Positions 33,801 through 46,381 of a stretch of DNA of 64,000 bases are shown one piece after another. Origin of the DNA: Opeltia flavorubescens (lineage: Eukaryota > Ascomycota > Lecanoromycetes > Teloschistales > Teloschistaceae); contig KE546965.1 in assembly GCA_000442125.1 (NCBI GenBank), positions 496,001 through 560,000 of the forward strand, written 5' to 3'. The first letter of the stretch is position 1, and every line of letters starts with the position of its first letter. The notes beneath the pieces were generated by a model. It was not told where the DNA came from. It did no database searches and saw only the letters and a list, made by a program, of their open reading frames with translations. The translations under genes were made by a program, and so were the position numbers.

Positions 33801-35551
33801 CATGCAATCTGCTCAACAACGACATGGATCTCATTGTGTTTAAGATTGAGGACGAAGACATGGATATAGCCGAGGCTGAGCTCGTCAAGCATCTCGACGC
33901 ATTCGGCCTCAGCGGAACAGATGAGGAGCTTCACGTAGCTCGAAAAGACCATAGCGCTCCAGAACCCACGCACGCCATCGTCATTGACGGAGAATCACTC
34001 AAGTTGGTATTGGAAGACCGTCTTCGGCAGAAATTCCTATTGCTTTGCAAGCAGTGCAAATCCGTCCTGTGCTGCCGCGTCAGTCCAAGCCAAAAAGCAG
34101 CGGTCGTTCGCATGGTCAAGGGTGGTCTGGATGTGATGACCTTGTCTGTAGGGGACGGTGCTAACGACGTCGCCATGATTCAGGAGGCTGATGTTGGCGT
34201 CGGCATTGCTGGAGAAGAGGGGAGACAGGCAGTTATGTCCTCGGACTACGCTATTGGCCAGTTTCGCTTTTTGCAACGACTGATCCTGGTTCATGGACGA
34301 TGGTCTTACCGCAGACTGGCGGAAACTATCGCGAACTTCTTCTACAAGGTAAGCACTGCCTTATTTCGCAGCGTTAACTGTTCTTGTCTTACTTGCCGCA
34401 GAACATTGTCTGGACCTTTGCTCTTTTCTGGTATCAGATATACAACAATTTCGATGTGACCTATCTATTCGACTACACCTACATCCTACTTGTCAACTTG
34501 GCGTTCACTTCTCTGCCCGTAATCTTCATGGGAATTCTTGACCAGGATGTGAGCGACAAGGTATCGTTGGCTGTACCACAGCTTTACCGGAGAGGCATTG
34601 AGCGCAAAGAATGGACCTCAGTAAAGTTTTGGTAAGCTCTTGACGTCGGACATCAGGCTCAGGCTCTAATTTGATCATAGGGTCTACATGATCGATGGGA
34701 TCTATCAATCCGTCATTTGCTATTACATGGGTCATCTGATCTTCGCTCCAGCCACCTTTGAGACGAGTAACGGCCTCAGCATCAACGACCGGCCGCGAGT
34801 TGGAGTGTACATCGCTTGCGCGACGATTGTTGTGGTCAATCTATATGTCTTGATGAACATGTACCGTTGGGACTGGTTGTTCCTGCTACTTGTGGCGATC
34901 AGCATTCTTCTTATCTGGTTCTGGACTGGCATTTATACCGCGTTTGCGTCATCGCAGCAATTCTACAAGGCGGCACCTCAAGTGTTTGGGCAACTTTCGT
35001 TCTGGGCGATGGTCTTACTCACTGCGGCAATTTGTTTGCTGCCACGCTTCGCCGCCAAAGCATTCCAAAAAATCTATCTGCCGCGGGACATTGACATCAT
35101 CCGTGAGCAGGTGGCGCAGGGGAAATACGATCACTTGGACCGGTACGAAGCATATGTGCCACCGGCTAAACTACCATCAGCGACCTCTTCCGAGGTATCT
35201 GATCCTCCTAAACCACAGCAGCGAGGGGGTAAAAGATTGGCAGACGATGAAAGACCCATCTATCCGCCCTCGGTGGCCAATACTGCGACCACACACAACG
35301 CCCGGAGTCAGAACGGCAGCGACGGGACCGACTACACTGGGCACCGCTTTTCGCTTGAGCAGCCACCACGGCCGTCACTGGATCGGCCACGCCCATCATT
35401 TGACCGAATGCGGGATTCGATGGATCGTATAAGGCCAAGTTTCGAAGCCAGCAACGATTTCACGTCGGCGGCACTGTTGACTCGACTCGAATCGAGTCAT
35501 TCGGCAACGCCAACTCGACGGACGCTTCACGGCAGCTCGTCGCTTCGATAG
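30877..35551 (+). CDS. P4-type ATPase, phospholipid flippase (Dnf1/Dnf2 type)
   Basis: Four exons (30877-31311, 31361-34348, 34402-34631, 34681-35551) give about 1507 residues. P4-ATPases move phospholipids from the outer to the inner leaflet of plasma and Golgi membranes. Visible are the N-terminal NKIRTAKYTPLSFVPKNLW, the actuator loop LDGETNLKVRQAL (about 398), the phosphorylation site FSDKTGTLTQN (Asp about 632), the nucleotide site KGADSVIYSRL, the hinge GDGANDVAMIQEADVGVGI (about 1076), and membrane helices on both sides. The P4 signature PISLYISLEIIRTAQ in helix 4 replaces the charged residues of ion pumps. The 1500-residue length and long N-terminus match Dnf1/Dnf2 and Aspergillus DnfA rather than Drs2. 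The C-terminal tail is Ser/Arg/Pro-rich with a repeated RP(S)(L/F)DR motif, likely phosphorylated. An upstream ATG was not preferred because 30877 gives the family-like start. Confidence 0.95.
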
Positions 35552-36368
35552 TGTCAGGCTACCCCTGCTGCTGCTGGGCAGTATTCTGTATATTTCGACT
35601 TGTATATATCCATCCCGCGATCCGATACCATGTCTTTCCTATCAATGAGCGAATTATGATTTTTTCAAGCATTTGCATGGCGCAGTATCGTACGAAGCGG
35701 TCTCGTCAGGTGTTGGGTGTGAGGACGCAATTGTGAAGATTAGCCTTGGCTGGAGCTCAGATGGTAAGGTACTGGCCCTGCACATATCGGCTTGTTACGT
35801 TGATTTATGGCTGCACTGGTACTTTTGATTCATGCTGAATGTGACAGAAATGTGCTGAGTTTTTATGATCATACCCTGTGCTTCAACCGTAATCTCATAG
35901 TAGGGATATACCAATTGTAGATAAAAGTACGAATGGTGAATTGATTGTCACGTGATATTGAATGTAAAATCGATGAATCAATCAAAAAGTGGTCCAAGCT
36001 TGCGCGTCCGTTAGGCGCGTCTTATACCTGAAATTGAGAGCCCACTCTACATATTTGGACGACTCGAACGCTATATCTATCTGCCTTTGCAGATCGGCTC
36101 TTGACAGTGATAACTGGTCTTGCTCACCTAAACTACCAAAATGCATCGGAACATCACGCACTGTGTTTCATGGAATCTCAAGCTCGGCCCACACTCCTAC
36201 TCATCTCTGGCACTGATTGACTTGGCCGCTCTATGGTGTACTACCTACGCCGACTGTTATACTCAGATCATTTCTGAGGATACTGCTTCTTCCCAGCGAT
36301 AAACATATCTCGGCAGTGAGGCTCCGACTTTCGTTCAGCTTTACCCTGTTTCCCTTCTGGTGGATAGG
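35552..36368. other. Flippase 3' flank and SEN1 promoter
   Basis: About 815 bases without a gene that I can support. Small frames at 35989-36417 have no family resemblance. Confidence 0.5.
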
Positions 36369-39300
36369 ATGTCTGATCTCCTTGCTAAGCTTGAGTGAGT
36401 GCCTTCTTCCCAAGTGAACAACTCAACCGCTGATTATCGTTAGGGAGCTTGCGTCCCTGTCCCCTGGTCTTCATTGGTTTTGCCCGATATTCGACGATCT
36501 TTCTGACGAAGGGAAGGATGATATAGCGGGAAACAAAAACCATATTAATTCCGCAGGGGTCCGCAGCAATGACTTGGACTATCGCCGTCGACTAGTGATC
36601 GAAAGTCTGCATCTATTTGCATATGACGGTGAAGATGCAGTACCTCACCAAAGATTTCTTATGCAGCAGATCGACGCTCAGCTGGGCAAATGCGATGCGT
36701 GCATCACGGAGTATCATAAAGGCAAACGGCAGATGCTGGATAGTCTCAGACATGAATACGAGGAAGAAGAAGTCGAGGTTGTGGTTCGACTGCTCGATAA
36801 GCAGGACTTTGCACGTATTGAACGAGGGCTTGATAGAGCAACCGAGGCTCTGGAAGCGGCTGAGCCTGCCCAACGCGGTGTTAGTGCTCTGGAAGTCTCG
36901 TCTCAATTCGCATTGTTCGAGGCGTTGAGCTGTGATGCCTTCCTCAAAAACTCTGACCTTGTTAGAGCTCACCTTGATCGGCCAATGGCACTGGTTCAGA
37001 CTAACAGGAGACTGCAAGCACCTCGTTATGTCCCTGCAACTACGTACTTCTTATTCGACCCAGAACCTTCAAGATGTGCATGGGCTATGGAAACTTGGTC
37101 GAAGTATCAGATAAAGATGTCCAGGGATGATTTCGATTTTGCCGTCCATGATCCTCTAGCAATGCACATGGCAATGATACGAGAGACGATCACTGATGCA
37201 TCGGTCTTGCAACGCTTTTGGTGCGGAATGCAGCTCATAGTCGAAAAACTTGACAAGGACCTCATCACACATTCCCTCCTGGCTCTAGAAATTGACGTCT
37301 GTCGGCTAGCTCTCGACCATTTCCAAGTCGCTTCGCCGGCCCTTAGATTCCTGCTCCGGACAATACAAATTTTACTTGAAATTGCACCCCAAAACTTTTG
37401 GGACTCGATGGGGCCTATCCCCCCAACTACTGTCATTGAACAAATATTCAACAATGCTCAATATGATAAATATATGATTGTAGCGCAGGAAAATGACGAG
37501 TATATTACTTCGCCACTGAAAGACCTGCTGACTTGGATCAAGCCATTCATGGCTTCCTTACAGCCATCGCATCAGGTGCAAGCCTGCCGGTCCCTTGCCT
37601 TTCAGCTTCTTGATCGCTTGCAGGAGAAGCGATTTGCAGCTTGTGCACGTACATCGTGTAAGGAATTTGGTTTCCTGGTGTTGGATTGGACGTTGTCGAG
37701 CTGTAACAAAACTACGGCTTCTCTTACTCAGGTTGGACGTATGGTAGCAGCGGAATGTCTCGAAGTGGTTGGTACTTACATTCAACATGTCATGGCTGTC
37801 TTCACACCTTCAGAACGGGACCCTCCGCGTGAGCACCTGGAGACGCTCGCTCTAGACATCGTAAAGGCCGCTTTGGCGCTTGAATGTAAGTCTATCAGAA
37901 CCGACCAAGACACGCTAAAGCTCAAGAGGGAACTTCCTTCTGGCTTCTGCTCCTACACGCCTTCGATCTGGGATGCAGTTGTCCAACGCATGACCAGAAG
38001 TAATCTCACATTAGCCAAAGCTGCCTTAATCGGAGTCAGTAATCTTACTGGGCTCGAAAAGTTCAAAATGAGCGGGGATGATGAGCACTATGAAGAGAAG
38101 TGTAAATTCAATGGCACCCTCGGGCATCTTACCCATCTTGTTTGTCACATATTGGAGCGGATCAACGACTTTAATCCTTCGGACCTTGACAAGCTCTTTG
38201 GACAATCCGACACTGCAACGGCGCTGGTGGCCTCGCTATTTTCTCCAGATGCGAGTACCTACGACGCAGGAGTTAACTTGATCAAGGCCATCAGCTCAGA
38301 AGTGGCACGTCGAGAGGCGGTGGGACATCTACTGAAATCGTTTTTCGATACAACCCTGAACAGTTGTTCCTGGGCTATTCGTCGTATCGCCGAGAACAAA
38401 ACGTTTGCGTCGTGCCCAAGAATGCTGAAGACGCTAGAAGACGCTCTCGATATCCTTTCCAACGCTCAGAACGGTCTACTGCGCACTGGGATGCTGACCA
38501 GCGTTGCAGAGGGTAAAGCGGTACAGCGATTCTGGGAAAATCAATGGCAGGCTCTTGGCGTCATATACGAGACGACCGAAGAATGGGGTCGCCTAAAAGT
38601 TAGTGATACCGATACTTTGAAAGAATTCTGCCGCGATACCATGCAGCTCTCGGATCGCCTCTTCGATCAGTACAGCGTTTTTGCAAGTGCGTTGGCTGCC
38701 TTGCGTCAAGTGAAAACCGAAGATGGCCAGCAAGACGTTGAGCAAGGAGCTGTGGACCATGAACTTCTCAGTCATCCGGCGAAAACCATGCACAGCATGG
38801 TGAAATGGTTAAGATTACGTGACCCATACCTTGCGAGCACCTCTGCCTCACTGACACAAAAGATTCTCGATCGTTTAAGTGACACGGCAATGAAGCTCGC
38901 GAAGGAACCCGTGAACATCCTTGAGNATGTCATCCGAGGGACTCCAAAAGGGCGAACGCATCTGTCCGAGCATGAGAAGGCCGAGATCGCAAGAGCCCTC
39001 GAGCGGAACCTGGGTCGTCCAATTATGCCTACGGATACGGAGACGGAGAGATCCGACTCTTCTCGAGCAACGTCCGTGGTTAGAGAAGTTGTAGCATCTA
39101 AAAAGAAAGGGGCCGCAATTGACTTTGAGAAATGGAACTCCAAAGCACGTCAACCGACTGATCGCGCCTCCGCTGACGAGGACCGTACTTCCGTGTCAGA
39201 TCTAAGGATAGGGGAACTGAAGGGACTACAAGCATTCCGAGCATCGGGTTTGGGCCGCAGTCATCATGACACACTATCGTCCAAGACTACCGGACCTTCT

Positions 39301-42300
39301 AGAAAGATTACCAAACAAGATCCTCAACAGGAAGCTGCGCAAGCGCGATTCAGAGAAAACCGTGAGAAGGAGAAGGCGGCAAAGAAGAAGCGAGATGCGG
39401 AAGCGTTGGCACGAATAAAGGGAAAGAGTACCAGTACTGCTGAGAGTCGAGTGTCTAGAGGCTTGGGAGTGGAAGGCAAAGACCATGCTCCAAATGGCCC
39501 CAGCATGATGGTATCTTCCTCGGAATCCGATTCCGAAGGAGAAGATTATGACGAGCTCTTTGGTCCTGCGCCCAAAGTGTCAGATGCTGTCCGTGACTAT
39601 CAGATGAGCAGACTTAAGGCAAAACAACATCATGGGCCCATCAAGAAGGCAAAGCAGATTCGCTCAGCAAAAGACATGCGCGCCAGACTTGCTCCAGATT
39701 TGGCAGCGTTACACCGGACCATCCTCGATTGGGAGTACTTTCATTCTGGCGAGTTTCCTCCTGGCACCACTCGCAAAGACTATAGCCAGGTACCGAACCG
39801 ATTCCGGACACCTCTCGACTACCATCATGTCTTTGAGCCTCTTCTTATTCTTGAAGCATGGAACGGATTCCTAAAGTCAAGGGAGGAGAGTAATATCAGG
39901 AGTTTCGAGATCAAAGTTGCCAGCCGGATGACAGTTGATAGCTTCATCGAGCTCAGCACCTCTATGCCCTTAGCTGAAGGACAAGAGTTGGGTCTCGGCG
40001 AAGCCGATATCATACTTCTGTCAAAAGGGCAGGCGCCAGCAACAGACGCTCAGCAACCACACTGCCTCGCTCGAGTCCATCGCATTACCCGGAAGAAAGG
40101 GGCTATGGAGATTTCGTACCGAATCAGTCCTGGTAATCCTCTCTTGAGTACTCTGCTACCTAATGCGACGATCCATGGGGCGCGCATTTTATCGATTACA
40201 CCCTTGGAACGCGAATATGGAGCTCTTCTGGGCCTAAAGTACTTTGATCTGTGTAGTGAAGTCATCGAAGCCAAGCCTTCTCCTATCCTGCAGTATTCAA
40301 GCCAGCAGCTGTCCTCACTCGTGGCTAATTACAAGGTAAATGAGGCGCAGGCTAGAGCCATAAAATCTGCTATTGATAACGACGCCTTCACTTTGGTTCA
40401 AGGGTAAGTCTCCCTTGGCAGCTGGATGAGGTTTTATCAGACCACGGCTAACCACATGTTCCAGACCTCCAGGATCAGGCAAGACGAAGACTATTGTGGC
40501 TATCGTGGGTGCTTTACTCACCGACAGTCTCAATGACAAAGGTATGGCCATCGCTCGCCCTGGGGGAGCAGAAACAGCTTCACGCCAGCCAGCAGCAGGA
40601 AATAAGAAGCTCCTCGTTTGTGCACCTAGTAACGCAGCGGTGGACGAGCTCGTGATGCGGTTCAAGGAAGGCGTAAAGACTGTCCACGGCAAAGATTACA
40701 AGATTTCTATCGTTCGGCTGGGGCGAAGCGATGCTATCAATAGCAACGTCAAGGACATTACCCTCGAAGAACTTGTCAATGCGAAGCTTAACCTAGCCAG
40801 CGGAAAAACAACTAAGGCGGGAGAAGACATTAATCAGTTAATGATGGCTCACAAGGCGACGTGTGATGAGATCAATGCACTTCGAAGCCGATTGGATGAG
40901 ATGAAACAGCAAGGGAAATCCGCAACGGCAGACCAAGAGCGCAGCTTTGAGGTCTTGAAAAGGAAAAGGCAACAGCTCAGCAACAATATCGATAATGCCC
41001 GCGACAATAGCAATATAGCTACCCGAGACATCGAGATTCACCGACGCCAAATCCAACAGTCCATACTAGACGGCGCGCATATCATCTGCGCAACCTTGAG
41101 TGGCAGTGGGCATGATATGTTCCAAAACCTGAACATCGAATTCGAGACTGTTGTCATTGATGAAGCAGCTCAATCGATCGAGCTCAGCGCTCTAATTCCT
41201 CTCAAATACGGTTGTTCCAAATGCATTCTGGTGGGTGATCCGAAGCAGCTGCCACCGACAGTTCTTTCACGAGAGGCCGCACGTTTCCAATACGAGCAAA
41301 GTCTATTTGTCCGCATGCAAGCCAATCATCCTGCTGACGTTCATCTCTTGGACACCCAATACCGTATGCATCCAGAGATCAGCCGGTTCCCCAGCAATGC
41401 ATTTTATGAGGGGAAGTTAGTTGATGGTCCAGATATGCTCTCCATTCGGATGCGGCCCTGGCACAGAAGTGATCTTCTCGCCCCTTACCGCTTCTTCGAC
41501 GTTAAGGGGACACAGCAGAGTGCGCCTCGAGGCCATTCCCTCATCAATGTTGCAGAGATCGAGGTTGCGTTGAGACTGTACGAGCGCCTCACCAGTGATT
41601 GCCGGGGATACGAGTTCCAGAATAAGATCGGCATCATTACCCCCTACAAAAGTCAGCTTAGAGAGCTTAAAGCGCGATTCGCTCAAGACTACGGAAGGAC
41701 TATCTTGGAAAAAGTGGAGTTCAACACGACCGATGCCTTTCAGGGGCGCGAGAGCGAGGTCATCATCTTTTCCTGTGTTCGAGCCTCAATTAATAAGAGT
41801 ATTGGGTTCCTCGATGATATCCGACGAATGAACGTTGGCATCACGCGAGCAAAATGCTCACTCTGGGTTCTCGGGAATTCACAATCACTGATGAACGGAG
41901 AATTTTGGGCGAAGCTGATCCGAGATGCGAAGGACCGAAATTGCTACACGGATGGAAATCTGGTGGAGAAGCTGCAACATCCGCTGCAAGAGCTTGCATT
42001 CACTGGCAAACGGCCGTCAATTTCGAACAGTCATGACGCGGAGACATCAGACGTAGAAATGGCAGACGCACAGAGCAATGGCAAGATCACTTCGGGCAGT
42101 TCTCGCACATCTTCAATGTCACAACCGCAACGCAATCCCTCTGCGCCTGCGGGTGGTCAAAATGGGCTGAACATACTTGCAAATTGCCAAAAATGCGGCA
42201 GCGCTGCGCACATGACCCATCTTTGTGATAATTCCTTTGCGGCCATGACAACTAAAGCAAAGTGTGGACGGTGTGGAGAAAATGGCCACCCGACTGACAA

Positions 42301-42934
42301 ATGTACTATTGAACGCTGCCTCGATTGCGGCGAGTTCGGGCATGTTGCGAAGCTCTGCTTCTCTACCGGTAGGCCGCGAGCAAGCAAATTTCAATTGGCA
42401 AAGGAAGAGCTTAGACACCAGAGATATGTACAACAGGCTCCTTCTTTCAAGGCGCAGAAGCAACTGGGTGACCACGACCAACCTGTGCCTGCGGTCCGCA
42501 TTACAGCAAGGACGCCTCCTCTAGAGGAGAAGAAATCAAGGCTCGAGGGCAAGAGGAAACGGCAGTCGTCACCACCAGCTGGTCCCTCCCAAAGACCAAA
42601 GAATTCATCCTACACGCCCCCAAATGCGCCACAAGGCCCAAACAGTAGCAATCCACCGGCTAGTCTCTCCAAAAGACCAAAGAATCTCCCCCAAGCGCCC
42701 TCAAATGCACCTCGAGGGCCAAGCAGTAACAATTTCCCGAACTCAAGTAATGTGGTTTCGTCATCTCTCTCCCGTGAAGCCCAAAAAGTCGAGAACTCCA
42801 AACCAATGTCGACTGCCCCAGAGCAGGTGGAAAAGAAGCTCAGTGTCAATCGACCTGGGCTGCCTGGCAATGTTCGTCCACCAGCGAAGAAGAGGAAAGA
42901 GGTCGATCCTTTCATCCGGCCCAAAAGGAGGTGA
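36369..42934 (+). CDS. sen1: Sen1-type superfamily 1 RNA/DNA helicase
   Basis: Three exons (36369-36394, 36444-40403, 40465-42934) give 2151 residues. Sen1 unwinds RNA:DNA hybrids and, with Nrd1/Nab3-type partners in yeast, ends transcription of non-coding RNAs and protects replication forks. The start is MSDLLAKLEELASL. A large helical N-terminal domain follows (HPAKTMHSMVKWLRLRDPYLASTS is the conserved end), then a charged linker. The helicase core begins at about 1200. Walker A GPPGSGKTKT lies at 1329, split by the second intron. DEAAQSIELSALIPL is at about 1559, VGDPKQLPPTV, LDTQYRMHPEISRFPS, TTDAFQGRESEVIIFSCVRA and RMNVGITRAK follow. Unlike yeast Sen1, the C-terminus carries two to three CCHC zinc knuckles (CQKCGSAAHMTHLC, CGRCGENGHPTDKC, CLDCGEFGHVAKLC), then a repeat-rich tail. 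One base (38926) is n, giving an undefined residue. Confidence 0.97.
42580..42750 (+). repeat. Imperfect in-frame tandem repeat in the SEN1 tail
   Basis: Two copies of a unit of about 28 residues, RPKN..(Y/Q)(T/A)P.NAP(Q/R)GP(N/S)S.N, lie head to tail, with a partial third. The unit is disordered and rich in Pro, Ser and Asn. Confidence 0.7.
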
Positions 42935-43531
42935 CGGTTTCCAAATCCCCTGCTCCCATAATGAACAACCTCCCAGCCTTTGTGTGTTTCCGCGCTTGCT
43001 TGCTGTTTATTTGAGCGTTAACATTGTTATCTGCATAGCGATGGGCATGATATATCCTAGTATTATATGATACCCTTTGCATTGTAGGCGTATTGGAGGT
43101 ACCACAGGCATGAATAAGCTTGACCCATGGTAAATCATTGACACGGTGACTCGGAGAAGCACTGCAGGTGCGCGGTTGCTACTATATTTTGGAGAGGACA
43201 AGAGGAATTTGCTGTCGAGTAGCTGCACTGCATCTTACTTGAGTTGACATCTCCTAAGTTTGCTCTTGAAGGTTGCGTTCTTCGCTCGTCTAGAACTGCT
43301 CCCCTTGCTTGGTCCCTAGTTTACGTTTTGAGTAAGGATTTCCCCATCCTTGCATTTTTCAGATGGTGCACTTCCTTATATATCTAACACTGCATCGCTA
43401 CTATGAACTATATCTTGGCTACCAAATGGTATGTCATGATTGTTGTATGCCCTTGTATGTCTAGCAGTTGCTTCAGTCAGGTTCGTGGACACCGACCACG
43501 ATCCCTTCGTTAATCACGCTTCTACATTTAT
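42935..43531. other. Intergenic region between sen1 and the disordered-protein gene
   Basis: About 600 bases. No gene, RNA or repeat recognised. Confidence 0.5.
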
Positions 43532-45919
43532 ATGATTGCAAAGATGAATGTCGGCAAACGAGTGAGCTCTGCTCCGGTCTTCAGCAGCCAAGAAACAAGG
43601 ACGGACATTGCCCTTTCCTGTGCTTCCACGATTGACGCGAGCGAGAAGCGAAGGACGAAATTGCCGCGGAGCCCAGGCTTCCTGAACCATGAACACTCTT
43701 CGGCAAGACTAGAGTTTCAGGATAGCAAAAAGAGCATGGACGAGCTGAGAGAGTTTGCTCGGACGACGTCGCCGGGTCGCCCATGTCCACAGCCCATTTC
43801 TAGACTCCCATCGGCAGCAAGCCTTGCGCGGTCCGATTCAGGACGTCGACGGCGCTTCCTGGAGCATATCGCTGAATCAAGCAATTTACCTTCGAAGCCA
43901 TTCAAACGGCTGTTGTACCGCCTGAGTCGATCGGCGACAAATTCGGACTTGACTAAAGACACCGTGTCACGGGGGAGCAGCGAGGTCGCATCGAAAAGGA
44001 GTAGCGGTGGCCGCAAGTACAAGAAGATCGCTTTCAATCCTAAACTCTATGGATCTCATAATCCGTCTACGTACAAGGTCAATTTTCAGGACCCGGAAGC
44101 AAATGGAGCAAACAACGGGTACTCGCCTACAAAACACATTCCAGAGCCCGAATTCGGCCCCAACTTACAAGACGACTTTGCCGCTACAACTCGTGCTATC
44201 GCTCAAGCCCATGCCCGTAGAAATAGACAGGTCCCAACGTCGCCCAAGAAGAGGATATTGCAATCCCAGCATCACGGTTCGCCGATCCGAAATCACGGAA
44301 ACTATGCCTGTCGAAGATCAGCATCTTTCAAAGGTCCATATTCCGTCCCGATCAAGTTTCAAATGAGGCCGCAAAGAGTCTCCCTACCCAAGACACCGAG
44401 AACATCCTTAGATGAACCTTCCACTCTCAAGGAAACCTCACCGCTTGTCAACGGAAAAGCCAAGGCTTCATCCACATTGTCAGGGAGTGATTCTGTCGCC
44501 ACAGATGGGCAATCTGATGCTGAGTCTGGAGAAATTATGAATGCCCAGAGCGCAGAAGTAATCCGCGGGCACGGCAGTCTTGGCTATCACGCTCGAACCT
44601 CACAGAAGCCGCCCAGATCTGGACCTGCTCCCACACGAGCTCTGCCATCGTTGCCCGAGGGGCATGATAATATAGCTCCGGATTCAAGCACAGCTGAAAG
44701 GCAAGCACCATCAGCGTCAATCCAGCAGTCGACGTCTGGGAGTTCGCCTAAGCAGAAGACATCAAGATCGCCGGCGAAGGGTCATCGCTATAGGTTATCT
44801 CCTGTCAAGAATAACATACGCAAAGATACTCCTGTACCAATGGAGCTTCAACCAAGTCCAAAGTTCACCGAAGAATTCCCTAAGCCACCACATAGTTCTC
44901 CCATAACAGCCTCACCCCGTCGTGATCGAGAAGTTGATATCGGCGAGGTAGTAGCCTGTCTGCGGAATCAGACTCCTGGGCTTTCCACTGGGGTGGCAAC
45001 GTACGGGAGCGGCGGCCATCAGGAGACAGTGAATGGTACACAGACTCCGCCGGGAATGCCAACCTTTGCCCAATCTCAGAACCAGGAAACTTCGAATCAG
45101 AACTATACAGATTATGACAAGGATCACCTTTACCTACCTTGGCAGGGCTGTCGAGTCGAACGAGTGAAAGCTTTGAAAGCTCGCGATATCGAACGCGTTC
45201 GACCTAAGCAGGAGAACGTCGTGAAACAGAAGCACATAGAGAACAGCACCGTCATATCTAGTAACGAGAATGCAAGGGAAGAGGGCGCTTTTACCTCGGA
45301 AGACAGCCATATTCCAAAGTCACAGTCATCCCCAGTATTCGCTACTCGTAGCCCTCGATGCTCAAACCAGACAAATCCAGGCCACGGAAAAAACATCCCT
45401 TCCAATAACCCCCAGATGGATTTCTCGCCCGTCATCACCATTGCTGAACAAGCACCCTTCCCAGCCAATCAACTCGACCCACCTCCCTCATACCTAGATC
45501 CCGTCGATCACCAATCCCTACCCCACGCATTTTCCAACCCTCCACCCGCCATATACGGCCACCCCAGCGACTCCTCCTCCGCCAGAGCCGGCCGCTTAGA
45601 CCCCTCTTCCCATTCCCGCCCTCTTTCCCACCCTTCGACTTCAGACCTCGAGGCCCGTATTGCATCTTTAGAGAGGAAGAATCTGTTACTCGAGAGGGCG
45701 TTTATGGCGGTCATTGATACGAGTTCTGGGTTCGCAAGTTTGGCGAAGATGCGGGGTGGGTGTGAGAGAAGGGAGTCTTGGAATGTAGAGGGGGAGGATG
45801 ACGAGGAGAGGGAAAGGAGAAGGGCGAGTGCGGCGAGTGAGGTGTTGGCGCCGTTGGTGGGGAGGGTGGAGGGGATGTTGATGGCGTTGCAGGGGGTAGG
45901 GAGGGGGAGGATTGGGTGA
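43532..45919 (+). CDS. Large disordered protein with C-terminal coiled coil, unknown function
   Basis: One exon of 795 codons without interruption; the length alone supports coding. Start could be 43532 (MIAKMNVGKR) or the ATG four codons later. Most of the protein is low-complexity and rich in Ser, Pro, Arg and Lys, with several SPKK/SPxK-like sites (TSPKKRIL, SPTKH, SPVKNN) that suit cyclin-dependent kinases. One short block looks conserved: KKIAFNPKLYGSHNPSTYKVNF. Another is HLYLPWQGCRVERVKALKARDIERVRPKQENVV. Near the end a heptad pattern (DLEARIASLERKNLLLERAFMAVI) predicts a coiled coil. I recognise no domain. Nuclear or cytoskeletal scaffold is possible but not supported. The last 150 bases are strongly G-rich on this strand. 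Confidence 0.75.
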   Translation: MIAKMNVGKRVSSAPVFSSQETRTDIALSCASTIDASEKRRTKLPRSPGFLNHEHSSARLEFQDSKKSMDELREFARTTSPGRPCPQPISRLPSAASLARSDSGRRRRFLEHIAESSNLPSKPFKRLLYRLSRSATNSDLTKDTVSRGSSEVASKRSSGGRKYKKIAFNPKLYGSHNPSTYKVNFQDPEANGANNGYSPTKHIPEPEFGPNLQDDFAATTRAIAQAHARRNRQVPTSPKKRILQSQHHGSPIRNHGNYACRRSASFKGPYSVPIKFQMRPQRVSLPKTPRTSLDEPSTLKETSPLVNGKAKASSTLSGSDSVATDGQSDAESGEIMNAQSAEVIRGHGSLGYHARTSQKPPRSGPAPTRALPSLPEGHDNIAPDSSTAERQAPSASIQQSTSGSSPKQKTSRSPAKGHRYRLSPVKNNIRKDTPVPMELQPSPKFTEEFPKPPHSSPITASPRRDREVDIGEVVACLRNQTPGLSTGVATYGSGGHQETVNGTQTPPGMPTFAQSQNQETSNQNYTDYDKDHLYLPWQGCRVERVKALKARDIERVRPKQENVVKQKHIENSTVISSNENAREEGAFTSEDSHIPKSQSSPVFATRSPRCSNQTNPGHGKNIPSNNPQMDFSPVITIAEQAPFPANQLDPPPSYLDPVDHQSLPHAFSNPPPAIYGHPSDSSSARAGRLDPSSHSRPLSHPSTSDLEARIASLERKNLLLERAFMAVIDTSSGFASLAKMRGGCERRESWNVEGEDDEERERRRASAASEVLAPLVGRVEGMLMALQGVGRGRIG
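45892..45916 (+). other. Potential G-quadruplex at the stop codon
   Basis: Four G runs (45892-45896, 45899-45901, 45903-45907, 45914-45916) with loops of 2, 1 and 6 bases fit G3+N1-7. Further G runs precede it (from about 45857). It is on the coding strand and would be in the mRNA, ending three bases before the stop codon. Confidence 0.6.
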
Positions 45920-46381
45920 TGGGTCTTGAACTGTGATGAAGTGATCTTGAGGGAAGACGGGCAATCTTAGGTAGAATGAGGATGATGGATGAGCTGTGAA
46001 CAAAGCCTGAATTTTTATGACGCTTCGTTCTATCTGGATTATCTTGCTGTTTAGTCTTTTCGCTATTTCGATTTCGGCATTTGCAATGGGAGGATATCAT
46101 TATGGAGAGGTGGAAGGCGGTATGAGACAGGGGAATCTGGCTATGATATGCCGTTTTCCTTTACTCCTTTCAATGCGTCCATAGAAGGTAGAACGGTGCC
46201 GAGATCGCCTTCAGCTCGCTCGACAAAAATCTGAATCCTGAGTAGCACAGAGATACTGCCGTGCTCTTTAGCCTCGCCCATGGCAAGTACGATCGAGCCC
46301 AAGTCGTCCTCACATCTCTTTTCAGGATCATAAGAAACCAATGCTCTACACCCCAAGTACCCCAACCATACCCCTTCCCTC
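45920..46381. other. Intergenic region between convergent genes
   Basis: About 460 bases of 3' flanks. Nothing recognised except a C-rich stretch entering the SDR gene. Confidence 0.5.
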
